Origin: an uncultured Lachnospiraceae bacterium
GTDB lineage: Bacteria; Bacillota; Clostridia; Lachnospirales; Lachnospiraceae
DNA: 54,024 nucleotides
Reading direction: 5' to 3'
Assembly: GCA_910579615.1 (NCBI GenBank)
Contig: CAJTUA010000026.1
Location: 1-54,024 of the forward strand
This document shows positions 1 through 8,549 of this stretch, in pieces; within the stretch, counting starts at the first letter, position 1; each line of letters begins with the position of its first letter. Under the pieces are notes generated by a model. It saw only the letters and a program-made list of their open reading frames with translations, did no database searches and had not been told where the DNA came from. The translations under genes were made by a program, and so were the position numbers.

Positions 1-624
1 GACGAGGTAACCCGTTTTTACGACAAGGACGGCAATGCCATCTCGACCAATTCCTTAGGCAACTACTTCTCCTACAGCGTGGACGCACAAGAGATTTTCG
101 CGCGCGGCGGTGTACAGCTGTATGACGCAGTTGGCAATGCAATTGATATGGAGAACGCAAAAGCGGATATTGCAGTGAATCTGAATGATACCACCCAGAA
201 GGGAACTATGATGGGTGACCTGCAGCTCAAGCTCCATGTGGGTGCCGATGCAACAAAGAACAACCATATTACAATCAACCTCAAGGCATTGAGCGCTAAG
301 GGTCTTGGCGTAAACGGCCTTCTGGTAAACGGCAGCGATGACAAGAACGCACTCGATGCGATTGAGACCATCAAGACTGCCCTTGCAACCGTATCCGCAC
401 AGCGTTCCGAGCTCGGTGCTGCACAGAACCGCTTAGAGCACACGATCGCGAACTTGGATAACATCGTTGAGAATACCACCAGTGCTGAGTCCGCTATCCG
501 CGATACTGACATGGCTGAGGAGATGGTTAAGTACAGCAAGAGCAACATCCTTGCGCAGGCTGGCCAGTCAATGCTCGCTCAGGCAAACCAGTCCAACCAG
601 GGCGTATTGTCCCTGCTCGGTTAA
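1..624 (+). CDS. Flagellin, C-terminal part (5' end outside the window)
   Basis: The frame is open from base 1, so the N-terminal D0/D1 part lies upstream of the window. The last ~100 residues are the classic flagellin C-terminal D1/D0 coiled coil: SAIRDTDMAEEMVKYSKSNI followed by a Gln/Ala-rich helix ending VLSLLG. This region packs subunits into the filament and is read by the flagellar type III export apparatus. The preceding ~100 residues are the variable, surface-exposed part. The next gene starts 20 bases after the stop with its own strong ribosome binding site, so the two are probably co-transcribed. The family assignment is very secure; which of several possible flagellin paralogues this is cannot be told. 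Confidence 0.95.
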   Translation, partial: DEVTRFYDKDGNAISTNSLGNYFSYSVDAQEIFARGGVQLYDAVGNAIDMENAKADIAVNLNDTTQKGTMMGDLQLKLHVGADATKNNHITINLKALSAKGLGVNGLLVNGSDDKNALDAIETIKTALATVSAQRSELGAAQNRLEHTIANLDNIVENTTSAESAIRDTDMAEEMVKYSKSNILAQAGQSMLAQANQSNQGVLSLLG

Positions 625-644
625 TTAGGAAGGAGGAATGGATT

Positions 645-1877
645 ATGAGGAATAAGAAGTTTTTCGCCAAGGCTTTGGCGTTTGCAATGGTGATGGGAAC
701 GGTTGGGGTACATGGTGCTGTAGCCAGCCCGGTGAGTGTAGTGAAGGCTACTGCTCCTACGGCTACTGGTGTCGAATTTAAGGAGGGTAGCTATACAGTT
801 GTAATTACGGCAGAAAACGGTGAAGCATATGTTTGCCTCCAGGTTTTAAAGGATTCCAAAGGTGAGAAGGTTAGTGGTGAGTATTGGTATGCCGTAGATG
901 CAGGTGCGGTGACGGTAGACTTATCCTTCTTAAAAGCTACCAAGAAACAGTATATCAGGGCTTACGGCGTGGCAGATTCAGAAAGTGCAATTGTAGAGAT
1001 TCCGGCACAGCCAAAAACGGTCATCAAATATAATGCCAAGACACAGAAATTTGTAGACAAATCAAAAAGTGATATCAGCGATACAGATTTAGCTAAGCTT
1101 CAATACAAGACATTATATGGGAGCACCTGGAATGATGACTTATCATCAACCAGCTTTGATATTGCTAATGCCGCAACTGCTGGTACGACACTTGTCGTTC
1201 GCTTAAAGGCTGATGCTACTGCACACACCCCGGCTGGCACAGAGGTAAAAGTTAAGATTGCTGCTGTCGCAAAGGCACCAAAGGTAAAATTGGATTTTAA
1301 TAAAGATGCAATCACTTTGCCTAAGGGTGTGGAAATTGCTGTTCAGGACGATATGACAGCTGCCGTGGAACCTGCTGACTGGAAAGAAGCATCTGGGAAG
1401 CTCACCCAGAAAGAACTTTTAGGCAAAGCTGGGGTTGCTGACACTGCCATTGATACAACATTAGAGTCAGGTTATACTCTGTTTGTAAGAACAAAGAAAA
1501 CAGAGAAGAAAGCAACTTCCAATATGGCAATTGTTACGGTTAAGGCTACGCCAGTATTGAAGCAGGCAACGAAAGGAACAGTTACAAATGGCGCAAATGA
1601 TAAAATAGCATGTACATTTACAGATGATGACGCGACTTTAACTGTTACAAGCACTGACGGCACGGTTTGGGCATACTCCCTTGACGGCGGAAGGAAGTGG
1701 GTAACGATTGAGGGCACCAGTGTCAAGCTCAATGTAAAGAAGGGTGACAAATTTATGCTTCGCGCCCTTGCAACAGAAGATACATTTGCTTCGAACACTG
1801 AAGAAGTGGAGAATACAGGTGCTACTACACAAACAACTCCAGGCGGAACAACTCCAGGTGGAACAACAACTAGCTGA
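645..1877 (+). CDS. Secreted protein of unknown function downstream of flagellin
   Basis: This 410-residue protein begins with a clear Sec signal peptide: a basic start (MRNKKFFAK), a hydrophobic core and a cut site near an Ala-rich stretch around residue 27. The rest looks like several beta-rich, Ig-like modules with many Thr and Val residues, for example a WAYSLDGGRKW motif near residue 345. It ends in a low-complexity Thr/Gly/Pro tail containing two TTPGG units. There is no LPXTG motif, SLH domain or C-terminal membrane helix, so it is either released or held by other interactions. The start follows a strong AGGAAGGAGG site. Position directly behind flagellin suggests a surface or filament-associated role, but no known family is recognised. 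Confidence 0.85.
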   Translation: MRNKKFFAKALAFAMVMGTVGVHGAVASPVSVVKATAPTATGVEFKEGSYTVVITAENGEAYVCLQVLKDSKGEKVSGEYWYAVDAGAVTVDLSFLKATKKQYIRAYGVADSESAIVEIPAQPKTVIKYNAKTQKFVDKSKSDISDTDLAKLQYKTLYGSTWNDDLSSTSFDIANAATAGTTLVVRLKADATAHTPAGTEVKVKIAAVAKAPKVKLDFNKDAITLPKGVEIAVQDDMTAAVEPADWKEASGKLTQKELLGKAGVADTAIDTTLESGYTLFVRTKKTEKKATSNMAIVTVKATPVLKQATKGTVTNGANDKIACTFTDDDATLTVTSTDGTVWAYSLDGGRKWVTIEGTSVKLNVKKGDKFMLRALATEDTFASNTEEVENTGATTQTTPGGTTPGGTTTS

Positions 1878-1970
1878 TATAACTTCCAAAGCAATTATAT
1901 ACGAAACACCAATCCCCCTTCCGCATCTGCGGACGGTCAGGATAAACAACAGAAATAAACAGTAAGCAAA

Positions 1971-2015
1971 AGTGCTGCTGCCCCGGGAGATAATATCCCC
2001 TGGGGCAGCAGCACT
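1971..2015 (+). terminator. Strong bidirectional intrinsic terminator
   Basis: AGTGCTGCTGCCCC at 1971-1984 pairs perfectly with GGGGCAGCAGCACT at 2002-2015, with an inner GGGA/TCCC extension around an AT loop and a T run after the stem. It ends the flagellin/secreted-protein transcript. Part of the right arm (GCAGCACTTT) is repeated directly at 2021-2030. Confidence 0.85.
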
Positions 2016-2083
2016 TTACAGCAGCACTTTGATTCTCAAAATCAACCGCCAGCAGCCATGAAACTACCATTCCCCGAAGCCTC

Positions 2084-2117
2084 TTGAATTTCCACCACCA
2101 AAATGATAATATTATCA
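2084..2117 (+). promoter_or_regulatory. Promoter and palindromic operator of the HTH regulator gene
   Basis: TTGAAT (2084-2089), a 17-base spacer and TAATAT (2107-2112) form a good sigma-A promoter. A perfect 14-base palindrome, TGATAATATTATCA (2104-2117), covers the -10 box. A copy matching at 12 of 14 positions sits at the same place in the promoter of the downstream transporter genes, which points to autoregulation by the gene that follows. Confidence 0.7.
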
Positions 2118-2146
2118 CATAAGCTAAAATAACCGGAGGGACGCGC

Positions 2147-2683
2147 ATGGACAAAAAAATTATGGATGTATTGATGAACCCTGTGAAATGCAAATTATTT
2201 CTGGAAATACAAAAATGCGGAGAAACCACCGCAAAGCATTTGTCGGAAACATTTTCGGATATTCCGCCTGCAACGCTTTACCGCTATTTGAAAAGAATGA
2301 CAAACGACAAAATATTAAAGGTAGTGAATCAAACACAGGTCAGGGGCGCTTTAGAAAAAACTTATGCGGTAGATATTGATATGACAAAGGATTTTAAAAA
2401 AATCTTGGACAGTAACTCCGGCGAAGCCTATATGCAGTCGTTTATGCAGTATATCATTGGCTTTGCGCAGCTATTCCAGGATTATTGCAAACGGGATGAT
2501 ATCGACATTGTAAAGGATAAATCCGGTTTTTCCTTATCCCCTCTTTACCTGACAGATGATGAGCTTGAAATGTTAATCGGAAATATCCGTGATGTAATAA
2601 AGCCTTACGGGAACAATACCCCCGAAACGGGCCGAAAACTGCATTCGGTTGGCGTTATTATTTCTCCGCCAAAAATGGATTAA
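2147..2683 (+). CDS. Winged-helix transcriptional regulator (PadR/ArsR-like)
   Basis: The 178-residue protein starts at an ATG placed 7 bases after CGGAGGG. Residues ~5-75 form a winged helix-turn-helix: helix KHLSETFSDIP, recognition helix PPATLYRYLKRMTNDKILKV and a wing with an RGALEKTYAV strand. The C-terminal ~100 residues are mostly helical and probably serve dimerisation or effector sensing. The gene precedes a small membrane protein and an ABC exporter, and near-identical palindromes cover the -10 boxes of both promoters, so it most likely represses itself and the exporter genes. The ligand is unknown. Assignment to PadR rather than ArsR or another winged-helix family is uncertain. Confidence 0.8.
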   Translation: MDKKIMDVLMNPVKCKLFLEIQKCGETTAKHLSETFSDIPPATLYRYLKRMTNDKILKVVNQTQVRGALEKTYAVDIDMTKDFKKILDSNSGEAYMQSFMQYIIGFAQLFQDYCKRDDIDIVKDKSGFSLSPLYLTDDELEMLIGNIRDVIKPYGNNTPETGRKLHSVGVIISPPKMD

Positions 2684-2724
2684 AAAATTTCCCGTCCGCC
2701 TTTATGGATTGGCCGGGATTTTTC

Positions 2725-2758
2725 TTGACTTTTTATTATCACTATGATATCATTATCA
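2725..2758 (+). promoter_or_regulatory. Promoter and operator of the DUF1648/ABC operon
   Basis: TTGACT (2725-2730), a 17-base spacer and TATCAT (2748-2753) form the promoter. TGATATCATTATCA (2745-2758) overlaps the -10 box and matches the perfect palindrome at 2104-2117 at 12 of 14 positions. The two promoters are laid out identically. Confidence 0.7.
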
Positions 2759-2783
2759 ATGTAATAATAAAGGAGGTAAACGC

Positions 2784-2981
2784 ATGAAGAAAAAATGTAT
2801 CATTATTACAGTCATAACTTTTGTTGTATTAGCGGCACTGACTTTTATATTGCCACAGGAAATCCCATTACACTTTGGGGTGTCTGGTTCTGGTTCCGTT
2901 GTAAATAAATATTTTATTCTATTATTTACTCCTGTACCAGCAATCCTTTACTGGGCAATCGCGAAAAAGTACAAAAACTAA
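2784..2981 (+). CDS. Small membrane protein of the DUF1648 type
   Basis: The 65-residue protein has two membrane helices, at residues ~5-24 and ~42-60. Between them is a loop with LPQEIPLHFGVSGSG, which matches the DUF1648 signature found at the N terminus of SdpI-type immunity proteins (a Pro-x-x-Ile-Pro-hydrophobic-His-x-Gly pattern). It is much shorter than SdpI and so represents the DUF1648 module alone. It is the first gene after the operator-bearing promoter, has an AAAGGAGG site, and is followed 20 bases later by an ABC ATPase. A role as accessory subunit or immunity factor for the exporter is an inference from context. Confidence 0.75.
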   Translation: MKKKCIIITVITFVVLAALTFILPQEIPLHFGVSGSGSVVNKYFILLFTPVPAILYWAIAKKYKN

Positions 2982-3001
2982 AACCGTATGGAGGTCATGA
3001 A

Positions 3002-3733
3002 ATGAACAATGTATTAGAAATCAAGAATTTTTCCAAAGTTTATTCCGGAAACAAAAAGGCTGTTGACAATCTGAACTTAATGGTAAGAGCAGGAGAAATC
3101 CATGCTTTTATTGGCCACAACGGTGCGGGGAAAACAACAACAATCCGCGCAGTTGTCGGGATAATGGACTTTGATGTGGGAGAAATCCTTATAAATGGCC
3201 ATTCCGTGAAGGACGAGCCTGTGAAATGCAAATCCATGACAGCATTTATCCCGGACAACCCTGATTTATATGACTATGTAACAGGCATCCAGTATTTGAA
3301 CTATATGTGCGATATGTTTTCTGTCCCTGCAAAAGAAAGAGTTTCAAGAATACAAAAATATGCAGATATTCTCAAATTAACGCACAGCCTTGGGGATTTC
3401 ATCAGCTCTTATTCACATGGCATGAAACAGAAGCTTGCGCTGATAGGTGCGTTTATACATTCCCCACAGCTCATCGTGTTGGACGAGCCATTTGTAGGTC
3501 TTGACCCGGAAGCAACTTTTCATTTAAAGAAGATGATGCGTGAACTTTGTGACGCAGGGGCAGCAATTTTTTTCTCCACCCATGTGCTTGAAGTAGCCGA
3601 AAAATTATGTGACAAGGTTACTATTATCCATAACGGCAGGATGGTAGTAAGTGGAACAATGGAAGAAATCAAAGGCAGCCACAGCCTTGAAGATGTATTC
3701 ATGGAGGTAGTTGAAAATGAACGGCAAATATAA
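3002..3733 (+). CDS. ABC transporter ATP-binding protein
   Basis: This 243-residue single-domain ABC ATPase has Walker A GHNGAGKTT (residues 38-46), an ABC signature SYSHGMKQK near residue 136, Walker B LIVLDEPF and an H-loop STHVLEVAEKLCD. It resembles the CcmA/BcrA-type ATPases that power ABC-2 exporters. It sits between the DUF1648 protein and the permease, whose ATG lies inside its 3' end (translational coupling). Substrate unknown; antimicrobial peptide or drug export is typical of such operons but cannot be read from the sequence. Confidence 0.92.
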   Translation: MNNVLEIKNFSKVYSGNKKAVDNLNLMVRAGEIHAFIGHNGAGKTTTIRAVVGIMDFDVGEILINGHSVKDEPVKCKSMTAFIPDNPDLYDYVTGIQYLNYMCDMFSVPAKERVSRIQKYADILKLTHSLGDFISSYSHGMKQKLALIGAFIHSPQLIVLDEPFVGLDPEATFHLKKMMRELCDAGAAIFFSTHVLEVAEKLCDKVTIIHNGRMVVSGTMEEIKGSHSLEDVFMEVVENERQI

Positions 3734-5297
3734 GTATCTTCTGCGGATGCAGTTATACAATCTTTTCGGAATAAACCGATTGATTCATTCCCGTGATAAG
3801 CAGGAAAAACAGCGTTCCGGGGTTGTTATTGCTTTCGGATTGGCCGCCATTGCCATTCTTGTAATCTATACAACAAAATTCAGTAATGACATGGCAGGAG
3901 CAGGACTTGGCGAAGCGCTGCCAACACTTATGGTCGCTACCTGCTCTCTCGCAGCACTGGTTCTAACCTTTGTTAAAAGTACAGGAGTGCTGATTGGAAT
4001 AAAGGATTATGATATGGTTATGCCCATGCCTGTCAATACGGTCTCTATTGTAGCAAGCCGAATAACACTGCTGTATCTGACCAACCTGATGATTGGTTTT
4101 ATCACCATGCTGCCGTCAGGTATTATCTATATTGTGTACGAACACCCGCCAATTTGCAGCTACCTGTTTTTTGTGTGTGCATTATTTCTGGCACCGATTA
4201 TTCCCATGATAATTTCATTGTCAGCTGGTGTTTTCATTGTTGCAGTTTCATCGCGCTCCAGGCACAAAAATACTCTTTCATTGGTTTTAAGTACAATCAC
4301 CGTATTGGTGCTCGTATTCGCTTCCGCAAAAACACAGTCCATGGATACGGCGCAGATAAGCAATCTCGGCGTGGCAATGGCAGAAACGGCAAATAAATTT
4401 TATCCGCCTGCTATTCTTTTTACAAATGCATTATTATATAGCGACTGGACGAGTTTTGCCATTTTTGCCGCTGTTTCCCTGCTGCCAGGCATTGCTTTCA
4501 TAGCGATTGTTTCCCACTATTATAAAGCGTTGAATACAGCGGTATTTTCCCATTATGCAAAAAAGGATTATAAAATGGGGGCGCTAAAGGCTTCATCGCC
4601 GTTTATGGCATTGTATAAAAAAGAATTCCGCCGGTTAAGTTCATGCACAATTTATGCCTTAAATTCATGCATCGGAATTGTCCTGCTTTTGGTTGTGGCA
4701 GTTATGGCAGTATTTTTTATGCCGCCCTCTTTACCGCAGCAGACGCAAGCGGCGGGAATTATGGACACCATCCAAAATATCCTGCCATTCGCATTGGCTA
4801 TTTTTGTGAGTATGACTTCCACCACGGCAGCATCTTTGTCTTTAGAGGGAAAAAACCGATGGATTATGTGTTCCGTTCCAACGCAGGCAAGGACGGTCTA
4901 TCATTCTAAAATTGCGGTCAATTTAACAGTAATACTCCCCGCCCTATATGTTAGCGCAATTTTTATAAGAATTGCGTTTCCATGCTCTTTCATGCAGACC
5001 GTACTGCTGTTTCTTATCCCTACGGTATATGCTTTTTTCATTTCGGTTCTTGGTATTTATTTAAATATCAAGTTCCCTAAGTATGATTGGACAAGTGAAT
5101 ATTATGCGGTAAAAGGTGGGGCGATTTCCGTTTTGGCTGCGGTTGGGGGCGGGATGGCGAGCAGTTTCATTCCACTATATCTCTGCATTCTATTCCCGCA
5201 TTACCAAATGATAATTATGTTAGGGATTCCTTGCCTGATACTGTTGGCAACTCTGGCAATTTATTATAAAGTTTGCCAGACGCAATTATATGTATAA
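3717..5297 (+). CDS. ABC exporter permease, about 12 membrane segments
   Basis: The protein has 526 residues. I chose the ATG at 3717, which lies 10 bases after GGAGG; an in-frame TTG at 3711 is the alternative. The gene overlaps the ATPase gene by 17 bases. It has about 12 hydrophobic helices in two halves separated by a cytoplasmic stretch near residue 285 (HYAKKDYKMGALK). The segment IGIKDYDMVMPMPV near residue 98 is typical of the large two-half permeases paired with CcmA-like ATPases in Clostridia. It would form the membrane channel of the exporter encoded by this operon. Substrate not recognisable. Confidence 0.85.
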   Translation: MNGKYKYLLRMQLYNLFGINRLIHSRDKQEKQRSGVVIAFGLAAIAILVIYTTKFSNDMAGAGLGEALPTLMVATCSLAALVLTFVKSTGVLIGIKDYDMVMPMPVNTVSIVASRITLLYLTNLMIGFITMLPSGIIYIVYEHPPICSYLFFVCALFLAPIIPMIISLSAGVFIVAVSSRSRHKNTLSLVLSTITVLVLVFASAKTQSMDTAQISNLGVAMAETANKFYPPAILFTNALLYSDWTSFAIFAAVSLLPGIAFIAIVSHYYKALNTAVFSHYAKKDYKMGALKASSPFMALYKKEFRRLSSCTIYALNSCIGIVLLLVVAVMAVFFMPPSLPQQTQAAGIMDTIQNILPFALAIFVSMTSTTAASLSLEGKNRWIMCSVPTQARTVYHSKIAVNLTVILPALYVSAIFIRIAFPCSFMQTVLLFLIPTVYAFFISVLGIYLNIKFPKYDWTSEYYAVKGGAISVLAAVGGGMASSFIPLYLCILFPHYQMIIMLGIPCLILLATLAIYYKVCQTQLYV

Positions 5298-5301
5298 GAG
5301 T

Positions 5302-5358
5302 GGTGCGGAAATTTTGGACTGACCAAGCACGAAATGGTTAGTCCGAGATTTCTGCACC
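5302..5358 (+). terminator. Terminator of the ABC exporter operon
   Basis: A long imperfect hairpin: GGTGCGGAAAT and GGACTGACCA on the left arm pair with TGGTTAGTCC and ATTTCTGCACC on the right, followed by a short T-rich stretch. It starts 4 bases after the permease stop. Confidence 0.75.
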
Positions 5359-5745
5359 CTTTATTCCTTGCATCACCTATCTTGTCAGGGGCTTATAAAA
5401 CATGTCATCCGCGTTCCCCCTCTTTCCTGTTTTTGCTTGCAGGGAAGAACGGAAATTTAAAGCAGCTGCCCAGATGCCCCCTGTTTTGGCATACCCTTTG
5501 TAGGGCTATCCCGCCTGCCATACAGCAGACCGACCATCCTTCTTTGGTTCCCCTGCTATTCTGTTTTTTGTCTGCAAGGAATTCATTTTGGAAGGACTTC
5601 CCGGTTATTTCGCATAAACAAGCGTCCTATAGAAATCTTGATGAAATTTCGAACATCTTTGTAATCCTTGATATGCATAGTGTAACATACCGAAAGAAAA
5701 AGTGCAAGCATAATTTCCCCTCTTGTACCAAACCCCAAAGCAGCA
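5359..5745. other. Intergenic stretch without recognisable gene
   Basis: About 390 bases lie between the exporter terminator and the hairpin that ends the carbohydrate operon. Open frames exist on both strands but lack good ribosome binding sites and protein-like composition. I see no RNA gene or repeat here. Confidence 0.5.
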
Positions 5746-5786
5746 AAGCGGGAATGAAACCGTTCCACACCGTTTCATTCCCGCTT
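5746..5786 (-). terminator. Hairpin ending the carbohydrate operon
   Basis: AAGCGGGAATGAAAC (5746-5760) is perfectly complementary to 5772-5786, a 15-bp stem with an 11-base loop. It lies 66 bases after the GH30 stop codon. The T tract is weak on the minus strand and better on the plus strand (CGTTTT), so it may mainly protect the 3' end of the mRNA. Confidence 0.6.
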
Positions 5787-5852
5787 CGTTTTCACAGACA
5801 GCCGCGCGACCGCCCAAAGCGCCCCGCCATCCATGTATTTTTCCCATCCCTG

Positions 5853-7484
5853 TTACTTCGTCAGCACCACCGTTGTCACCGACATCTTTGCAATCGTAAT
5901 CGGCTGGTCCGGCGACCACTCCCCTTCTTTTACGCACTCCAAATCATGCGCGTCCGAAGTCTCATAAACCGCAATTTTATGGTATTCCTGCGCATGGTCA
6001 AGCAGGAACGTCACATCCAGCACGTCCTCATTGATGAATACCATGACAAGCTCCTTTGCCCCGGTATCCTCGTTCGTTCCGATAAACGCGGTCGGCATCA
6101 TGTCCTCCTGCGCCCGCCTTGTCGCGGTCAGTTCCACGCGCACATAACCAGGACGGATGTAGCGCGAATAATTGCCAAAACTCCAGAGACGCTTTAGCGC
6201 GCGGAATTTCTGCGAAGCCTCGTCGATGTATATCAGCCCGTCGCGGTAACCGCCCGGCGCCACGCCAACCCAGTTCTGCCACGAAACGACATTTAAGATT
6301 GTCAGGTCTTCCGCAATCTGCTGCGCTAAATGGTACGCGGAATCCATTGTCACATCTGAACCATTCACCATCTCACACCACTCACTCGTGCGCAGCTTCA
6401 CATCCGGATAATGGATTATCATCCAATTGCGGAAGCTCTCTTTTGCAATATTGTTCGACCAGTAAGAGTGGTTGTCAATCCCGTCAAAATGAGCGGCAAG
6501 CCGCTCATTGCCGAGTATTGCCTGCGTGTAGTCCGTCGCCTGCCCACCCCACTCGCCGCTCTCGGGTCCGGAAAGATGCAGCACCTCTAAAAGCTGTGGC
6601 CGCTTCTCAAGCTCATCCAAAAAAGCAAGGTAGAGCGCGCGCACTTCCTTTGCCGAGTAGTGGCAGCCCTCCTGCGCGTTGTACCAATCCCACTGCGGCT
6701 CATTGATTGGCGAGAGGAATTTCACCGGAACCCCCTCGGCAATAAAATGTTCAATCACGTCGTAGCAGTAATTCGCAAAATCATCGTAGTTTTCCGGTTG
6801 GATATTGGTCTTGCTGCCGCCCTCGCTCATATGCGGCAGTCCGTTGTCCGTCAGGCGCACAAGCGGGCTGTTACAGAAAAATACAACCTCCTGAACACCG
6901 AGCTCCACTGCCTTTTTCAAAAACCACACCGCGTTTTCGTCCTTCGTAAAATCATACACGCCTGGCTCCGCCTCAAAGCACTGCGCCTTGCGGTGGTTAT
7001 CCCAGAATGTTCCCGTCCGGCTTTCCACGGAACCTGCGCCGAGGTTGTAGCGGTAGCTGGTCAGGCCAATGCCCTTTTCTTTGTCAAACAAAAGCTCCGC
7101 AATTGCATCCCGCGTCGCCACGCCGTTCCCGTAAGGCTCCTTCGTAAAGCCCCCGACATACTGCGACCACCATGCGCCGCTTGTGCCGAAAGATTCCATC
7201 GTCTGGTAGGTCGTTGCCACATCCAATATCATCTTGTCATAATTCTCCACCATAATATCTTCTCCTGTCGGGGTTGGCTGTGTTGTCACCTCTGGGGTAA
7301 CCTCCGGCGTAATATCCGGCGTAACCGTATCCTGCGCCTCTGCCGTCGGCGTATTGGTAGGCTGCGCCCCCTCCTGCCTGCTGCCGCACCCAATCATCCC
7401 GGCGGCCAGCAGTGCCGGGAGCAAAACCCCCGACACCGCCGCCTGCCACCGGCCTGCCAAATTCCTCTTTTTCATATCAACCAT
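5853..7484 (-). CDS. GH30-family glycoside hydrolase, lipoprotein
   Basis: A lipoprotein-type signal peptide with Cys after AAGMIG is followed by a Thr/Pro/Glu-rich spacer (repeats of TPEVT) and a GH30 TIM barrel. The acid/base Glu is in SPINEPQWDW near residue 261 and the probable nucleophile Glu in RTSEWCEM near residue 368. The barrel is followed by the beta-sandwich that GH30 enzymes carry. The sequence pattern recalls the endo-beta-1,6-galactanase subfamily, but glucanase or xylanase activity cannot be excluded. It is the last gene of the transporter operon, 70 bases after the permease stop with the chosen start, and would cut polymer at the cell surface. The start is uncertain: ATGs at 7484 and 7475 both fit, and a GTG at 7529 is also in frame. 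Confidence 0.85.
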   Translation of the reverse strand: MVDMKKRNLAGRWQAAVSGVLLPALLAAGMIGCGSRQEGAQPTNTPTAEAQDTVTPDITPEVTPEVTTQPTPTGEDIMVENYDKMILDVATTYQTMESFGTSGAWWSQYVGGFTKEPYGNGVATRDAIAELLFDKEKGIGLTSYRYNLGAGSVESRTGTFWDNHRKAQCFEAEPGVYDFTKDENAVWFLKKAVELGVQEVVFFCNSPLVRLTDNGLPHMSEGGSKTNIQPENYDDFANYCYDVIEHFIAEGVPVKFLSPINEPQWDWYNAQEGCHYSAKEVRALYLAFLDELEKRPQLLEVLHLSGPESGEWGGQATDYTQAILGNERLAAHFDGIDNHSYWSNNIAKESFRNWMIIHYPDVKLRTSEWCEMVNGSDVTMDSAYHLAQQIAEDLTILNVVSWQNWVGVAPGGYRDGLIYIDEASQKFRALKRLWSFGNYSRYIRPGYVRVELTATRRAQEDMMPTAFIGTNEDTGAKELVMVFINEDVLDVTFLLDHAQEYHKIAVYETSDAHDLECVKEGEWSPDQPITIAKMSVTTVVLTK

Positions 7485-7553
7485 CCATTCCCATGCCTTT
7501 CCCCGCAAAACCCTGCGGAAAACAGCCACTGCATCTGCCTGGTTTTTTACACT

Positions 7554-8549
7554 TTAGCCAACCAGACCGGAATTTTCCAGATTCTCCACGAGCTTCCTCT
7601 GCCCAATCAGGTAGACAATCAGCAGCGGAATCAGGTAAATCAGCACGCCCGCCTGCTTGACCGCGTCAAACGCCATATCCGGCACGAGCGGCACATCGTA
7701 CCATGTGCGCACCGCATTCATGACATATTCTTTGTTCGCGGAATTAAACGTCGTCGAAAGCAGGGTGCTTAGGAAACCGCCGTTCGGGCTGAAATAGTTC
7801 GTGTAGTAAGTATCGCCGTAATTCCATACGAATGACAGGATTGCCACCGTTGAAATAATCGGCACCGCATTCGGAACCATAATCCGGAAATATGTCTTGT
7901 AGAACCCGCAGCCGTCAATCAGCGCCGCTTCCTCCAGTTCCTTTGGTATATTCTTAAAGAACTGGCTGAACAGGAAGATGAACAGGCTCTGGTTCACCCC
8001 GAAGCCGAACACCGCCAGGATGACGAGCACGACCGGATTGTTAATCAGGTTCATCTCCCCCGCCTTCGTAAACAGGTTCATTATGCCAAGCACATCAAAA
8101 TGGTTAAAGAAGATGTACTGTGACAAAAGCAGTGACTGCCTCGGCAGGAGGAACACAAGGATAACGCAGAAAAACACGATATTCCTGCCCCAGAAATTCA
8201 CTCTTGCAAGTGCGTAGCCGACCATTGCGGAGAAGAAAATCTGAATCACCATGATTCCAACCGCGTAAAGCACGGATTTCGCCATTGTCATCATCCCGCC
8301 CGGCAGGATGAAACGGATGGCAGCCTTAAAGCTGACGATGGATTTCTCAAGCGGGAGCCAGATGACGTTCGGGTTCCCGAGCTCCTCAATCGAGGAAAAT
8401 ACCACCGGAACAAGGTTTAAAATCGGCAGGATAATGGTAAAGCAAAGCCCCAGAATCAGCACGGTCGTAATGATTTTCAGTATCGTCTTCTTCGACCTTT
8501 TCTTGAACAAATACAGCGCCAAAGACGCGTCCCTGTCATCATTTTTCAT
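7554..8549 (-). CDS. Carbohydrate ABC transporter permease, MalG type (second pair)
   Basis: The 331-residue permease has six membrane helices and a cytoplasmic N-terminal extension. The EAA loop contacting the ATPase reads PKELEEAALIDGCGFYKTYF near residue 210. The start overlaps the 3' end of the preceding MalF-type gene by 11 bases, so the two proteins are surely partners. It is longer than a typical MalG, mainly in the N terminus and in a periplasmic-side loop containing YTNYFSPNGG. CUT1 family; oligosaccharide uptake inferred from neighbours. No ATPase gene is present in the locus. Confidence 0.9.
   Translation of the reverse strand: MKNDDRDASLALYLFKKRSKKTILKIITTVLILGLCFTIILPILNLVPVVFSSIEELGNPNVIWLPLEKSIVSFKAAIRFILPGGMMTMAKSVLYAVGIMVIQIFFSAMVGYALARVNFWGRNIVFFCVILVFLLPRQSLLLSQYIFFNHFDVLGIMNLFTKAGEMNLINNPVVLVILAVFGFGVNQSLFIFLFSQFFKNIPKELEEAALIDGCGFYKTYFRIMVPNAVPIISTVAILSFVWNYGDTYYTNYFSPNGGFLSTLLSTTFNSANKEYVMNAVRTWYDVPLVPDMAFDAVKQAGVLIYLIPLLIVYLIGQRKLVENLENSGLVG

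Noticed and set aside
5334..6197. Long plus-strand open frame opposite the GH30 gene
   Set aside because: It crosses the GH30 gene in antisense, has Arg/His/Pro-rich nonsense composition and begins inside a terminator hairpin.
6660..7772. 370-codon plus-strand frame opposite GH30 and the permease
   Set aside because: Antisense to two securely identified genes; composition is Arg/His-rich and without domain motifs.
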